Below are positions 12,982 to 15,328 of a stretch of 15,328 nucleotides of DNA, piece after piece (position 1 is the stretch's first letter; every line of letters starts with the position of its first letter). The notes under the pieces were generated by a model. It did no database searches. It was given only the letters and a program-made list of their open reading frames with translations, and was not told the origin of the DNA. The translations under genes were made by a program, and so were the position numbers. Source of the DNA: Firmicutes bacterium UBA3932 (GTDB lineage: Bacteria; Bacillota; Clostridia; Peptostreptococcales; Anaerovoracaceae); the NCBI GenBank assembly GCA_002385825.1, contig DGEG01000082.1, forward strand, positions 6,906 to 22,233, read 5' to 3'.

Positions 12982-14946
12982 TTAGTTTTCCTCCCTTAGA
13001 ATATCTACATATTTTGTATTTTCTCCAAACGGTTGAAAGGCTTCTCCACCGCTCACGTAGAATTTTCCAAAAAACTCCACGTATTGCAATCTGCATGAGT
13101 GGACAAAGGAGCCGAGACCGTTAATCGCAAAGTTGTAGGTATGGCCGATGATGAAGGCAACAGCCATCAATATAACGCCTTTTATGCCGGGGCCGCCAAA
13201 GGATCCCATGTTGTTGACCACAGAGGCGATGACGCTGGATGCCAGACCCAATGCCAGAAGCCTGGAATATGACAGAACGTCGGACAGGTAGCCGGTAATG
13301 CCGTACAGGCTGCCAAATCCTCCGATGACTTTACCGAGACCTCTTTTGTGCCTGCCTCCGGTCAGCACGATGCCCACGGCGCCGATAATAGCCATCCATT
13401 TTGCTACGGTGGGGACTATTCCCACCAAGAGCAGGGTGACGCTGATTAGAAGCAGGTACCAAAGTCCCACGTCAAACAGGGCATCCAGGGGCCTTCCGTC
13501 CTTGATGGACAGCCAGCCGTTCAATCCCATGCCGATGAAAAGGTGAATGCCGCCTAAAAGGAAACAGAACAACAGCAATTTCATGGGATCGTCCAGAGGG
13601 CTGAACCAGATGGGAGGAATCGATACGTCGGCGTTGAAGAAGGTCTTTCCTACGACGGCAACCAGGTCGCCAAACCATCCTCCGAACATGGCGCCCCAGA
13701 AGGCGGTGGATATGCCGCAGAAGAAGAACATCTTTATGAGTTGATATTTCATGCCTTCAAGCTTGTATTTCTTCAGAACCAATCCCGTAATAACCGCCAG
13801 GACGACTCCGTAAGCCGCATCCCCCAACATCATGCCGAAGAATATGGCATAGGACAGGGAGAAGAACGGGGTTGCGTCGATGGACCTGGAATCCGGCAGC
13901 GCATAGAGCTTTGTGATGGCTTCGAAAGGAGTGGAGAATCCGCCGTTTAACAGCAGCACCGGCGTTTCTTCTCCTTTTTCCGGATCCTCTATTTGATAAT
14001 AGCAGCCCACTTCCTCCAGGAGGCTGCTTACCTTGTCCGCAGCCTTGGCAGGAAGCCAGCCGCTCATGTAGAAAGTCTTCTTTGTTACCAGCAGGTTTTG
14101 CCGGATAGCTGCTTTGTCGCGCAGGATGACCAGTTTGTCGTAGAGCAGCTCCAGATCTTCGCTGTCGCCTTCACGGCCGCGGATGGATTCCTCGATTTGC
14201 ACCTTTTCGGCTGTAAGCTCTTCCACTTTCTTTTCCAGGGCGCTGATATTTTCTTTTACGGTGCCCTTCATGTCTCCGAAGTGGACCTTTGAAAAGCCGT
14301 AGGTCCTGAAGACGTCATCCGCATCATCCCGTTTTTCTTTGAGGCACACCACGTAGATGTAATGCTGCTCCGCATCGCTCTTAAGCAGCTTGGCCATGCT
14401 TTCCGGCACTTTTTCTTCCAGTTCGTTTATGAATTGAAGGGCGTCCACGGTAGAAGGAACCACGCCCAGAATGATGTCTGCGGTCGAGGTTTCTTTTTCC
14501 TCCAGCGGAACGTCGTATTCGATCCATGGTTCCAAGGAAAGCTTCAAGGACTGGGTTTTGTTTATGGAGTTGGTCAGCTCGGCATGACGAGCCGAAAGAG
14601 AGTTGATGTGAGCGACTTTTTCTTCGATTTGCTGTTTTCGCTCCAGCGCTTTTTGAAACTCTCGCAAGGTGATCGGTTTTTTAGTATGTAGAAGAGGCTT
14701 TTTACCGGTTCCATACTTTTCAAGAACGCTTAAAGCCTGACTTACTCTTGAGATTTGGCTCTCGAATTCTGCTACGGTTTGCTCGTCCGAATCGCGGGCG
14801 ACCATTTCGTGCCATTGACTGTCGCTGAGCTTATCTTCCTGATCGGTGATCTCGACAACTCCTAATGTCATAAGCTTTTCCATCAATTCTTCCCGATTGG
14901 AGACCAGGCCGATGACGGAAAGCTTTTTCATTTTAGCAATAGACAC
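12982..14946 (-). CDS. ntpI: V/A-type ATPase subunit I (membrane stator, a-like)
   Basis: Stator subunit whose membrane half forms ion half-channels against the K ring. The N-terminal half (about 1-335) is cytoplasmic with long coiled-coil arms (about 60-135 and 230-255) that carry the peripheral stalks. The C-terminal half (about 360-610) has seven or eight membrane helices. R562 in LSYSRLLALGLA and R619 in CRLQYVEFFGKF correspond to the conserved arginines R573 and R629 of E. hirae NtpI. The 654-residue length is normal. The frame opens with GTG 14946, directly after the ntpF stop; ATG 14931 (Met6) is an alternative, but neither has a strong SD, so reinitiation after ntpF is likely. Confidence 0.96.
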   Translation of the reverse strand: MSIAKMKKLSVIGLVSNREELMEKLMTLGVVEITDQEDKLSDSQWHEMVARDSDEQTVAEFESQISRVSQALSVLEKYGTGKKPLLHTKKPITLREFQKALERKQQIEEKVAHINSLSARHAELTNSINKTQSLKLSLEPWIEYDVPLEEKETSTADIILGVVPSTVDALQFINELEEKVPESMAKLLKSDAEQHYIYVVCLKEKRDDADDVFRTYGFSKVHFGDMKGTVKENISALEKKVEELTAEKVQIEESIRGREGDSEDLELLYDKLVILRDKAAIRQNLLVTKKTFYMSGWLPAKAADKVSSLLEEVGCYYQIEDPEKGEETPVLLLNGGFSTPFEAITKLYALPDSRSIDATPFFSLSYAIFFGMMLGDAAYGVVLAVITGLVLKKYKLEGMKYQLIKMFFFCGISTAFWGAMFGGWFGDLVAVVGKTFFNADVSIPPIWFSPLDDPMKLLLFCFLLGGIHLFIGMGLNGWLSIKDGRPLDALFDVGLWYLLLISVTLLLVGIVPTVAKWMAIIGAVGIVLTGGRHKRGLGKVIGGFGSLYGITGYLSDVLSYSRLLALGLASSVIASVVNNMGSFGGPGIKGVILMAVAFIIGHTYNFAINGLGSFVHSCRLQYVEFFGKFYVSGGEAFQPFGENTKYVDILREEN

Positions 14947-15258
14947 TTACTTCACGACCTTTCCGATAATAATGGAAACAGCTTGATCCATGTTTTTCTC
15001 TGCGATCTTGATGTGATTATCGCATTCTTCTCTGGCTCGCTCGATGATGGTTTCGAAGTTTTGCTGCGCTTCCTCCTGGGCTTTTTGGAGGGCTTTCTTG
15101 TAGTCCTCTTCAGCCTGGCGTTGCGCTTCTTCGACAATCTGCGCGGCTTGCCTTTCCGCATCCGCTATCATCTGCTTAGCCTCGGCCATGCTCTTCCTGC
15201 GAATCTGCTCGGCTTGCTCTTCGGCCTCTTTGATTTGTCTGATATGCTCGATAGCCAC
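14947..15258 (-). CDS. ntpF: V/A-type ATPase peripheral stalk subunit G (E. hirae NtpF)
   Basis: Small coiled-coil subunit (103 residues) that pairs with subunit E to form the peripheral stalks. Almost the whole protein is a charged helix rich in A, E, K, Q and R with repeated EEAQ/KAQEEAQQ patterns; the C-terminus turns hydrophobic (AVSIIIGKVVK). It matches the AhaH/NtpF family by length, composition and position as first gene before ntpI. The start is GTG 15258, giving AIEHIRQIKEAEEQAEQIRR, with AGGGGG 7 nt upstream. Because it is low-complexity coiled coil, sequence alone is weak and the neighbours carry much of the call. Only 70 nt of upstream sequence is visible and no convincing promoter is seen there. 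Confidence 0.9.
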   Translation of the reverse strand: MAIEHIRQIKEAEEQAEQIRRKSMAEAKQMIADAERQAAQIVEEAQRQAEEDYKKALQKAQEEAQQNFETIIERAREECDNHIKIAEKNMDQAVSIIIGKVVK

Positions 15259-15328
15259 AGTCTCGCCCCCTGTTCCTCAGAATATATTATCGGCGGAAAT
15301 TGCCTAAATAACTAAACATTTTAGATTA

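Noticed and set aside
15281..15308. Weak promoter-like pair TTTAGG and TATATT upstream of ntpF
   Set aside because: The -35 box matches only three of six, the implied leader is very short, and only 70 nt are visible. The real promoter may lie outside the window.

Overview
The window comes from a mid-GC anaerobic Gram-positive-type bacterium. I infer Bacillota, class Clostridia, from the ntp gene order, strong Shine-Dalgarno (SD) sites, frequent GTG starts and Na+-type rotor subunits; the genus cannot be read from the sequence. All sixteen genes lie on the minus strand, so transcription runs from high to low coordinates. No RNA genes, insertion sequences or CRISPR arrays were seen, and all genes are intact apart from the last one, cut by the left edge.

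First block (15258 to 6420): a nine-gene V/A-type ATPase operon in the order ntpF-I-K-E-C-G-A-B-D (Enterococcus hirae naming). It encodes peripheral stalks (F, E), stator membrane subunit (I), rotor ring (K), socket (C), central shaft (G, D) and catalytic head (A, B). Genes abut or overlap except for a 140-nt K-E spacer holding a hairpin and an 83-nt E-C spacer.

Intergenic region (6419 to 6104): three tandem 15-16 bp repeats, a strong GC hairpin that probably ends the ntp transcript, AGCAT-rich short repeats, and two tandem sigma-A-like promoters with a 16-bp palindrome just before the second block.

Second block (6103 to 1 and beyond): an F-type ATP synthase operon, atpI-B-E-F-[H-A]-G-D. It is cut inside atpD; atpC presumably follows outside. 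The standout is a single 691-codon frame that fuses the delta subunit (atpH) to the alpha subunit (atpA) through an acidic linker, with no usable internal start for a free alpha. A 1:1 delta-alpha fusion conflicts with the usual 1:3 stoichiometry.

The rotor subunits of both enzymes carry the full residue set of known Na+-binding sites (AtpE Q32/V63/E65/T66; NtpK L61/T64/Q65/Q117/E146). The locus therefore seems to encode two Na+-coupled rotary ATPases side by side, plausibly one for synthesis and one for ATP-driven Na+ export. A second theme is small tandem duplications in the spacers, most clearly four 35-36 bp units derived from the 3' end of atpG and running up to the atpD ribosome site.
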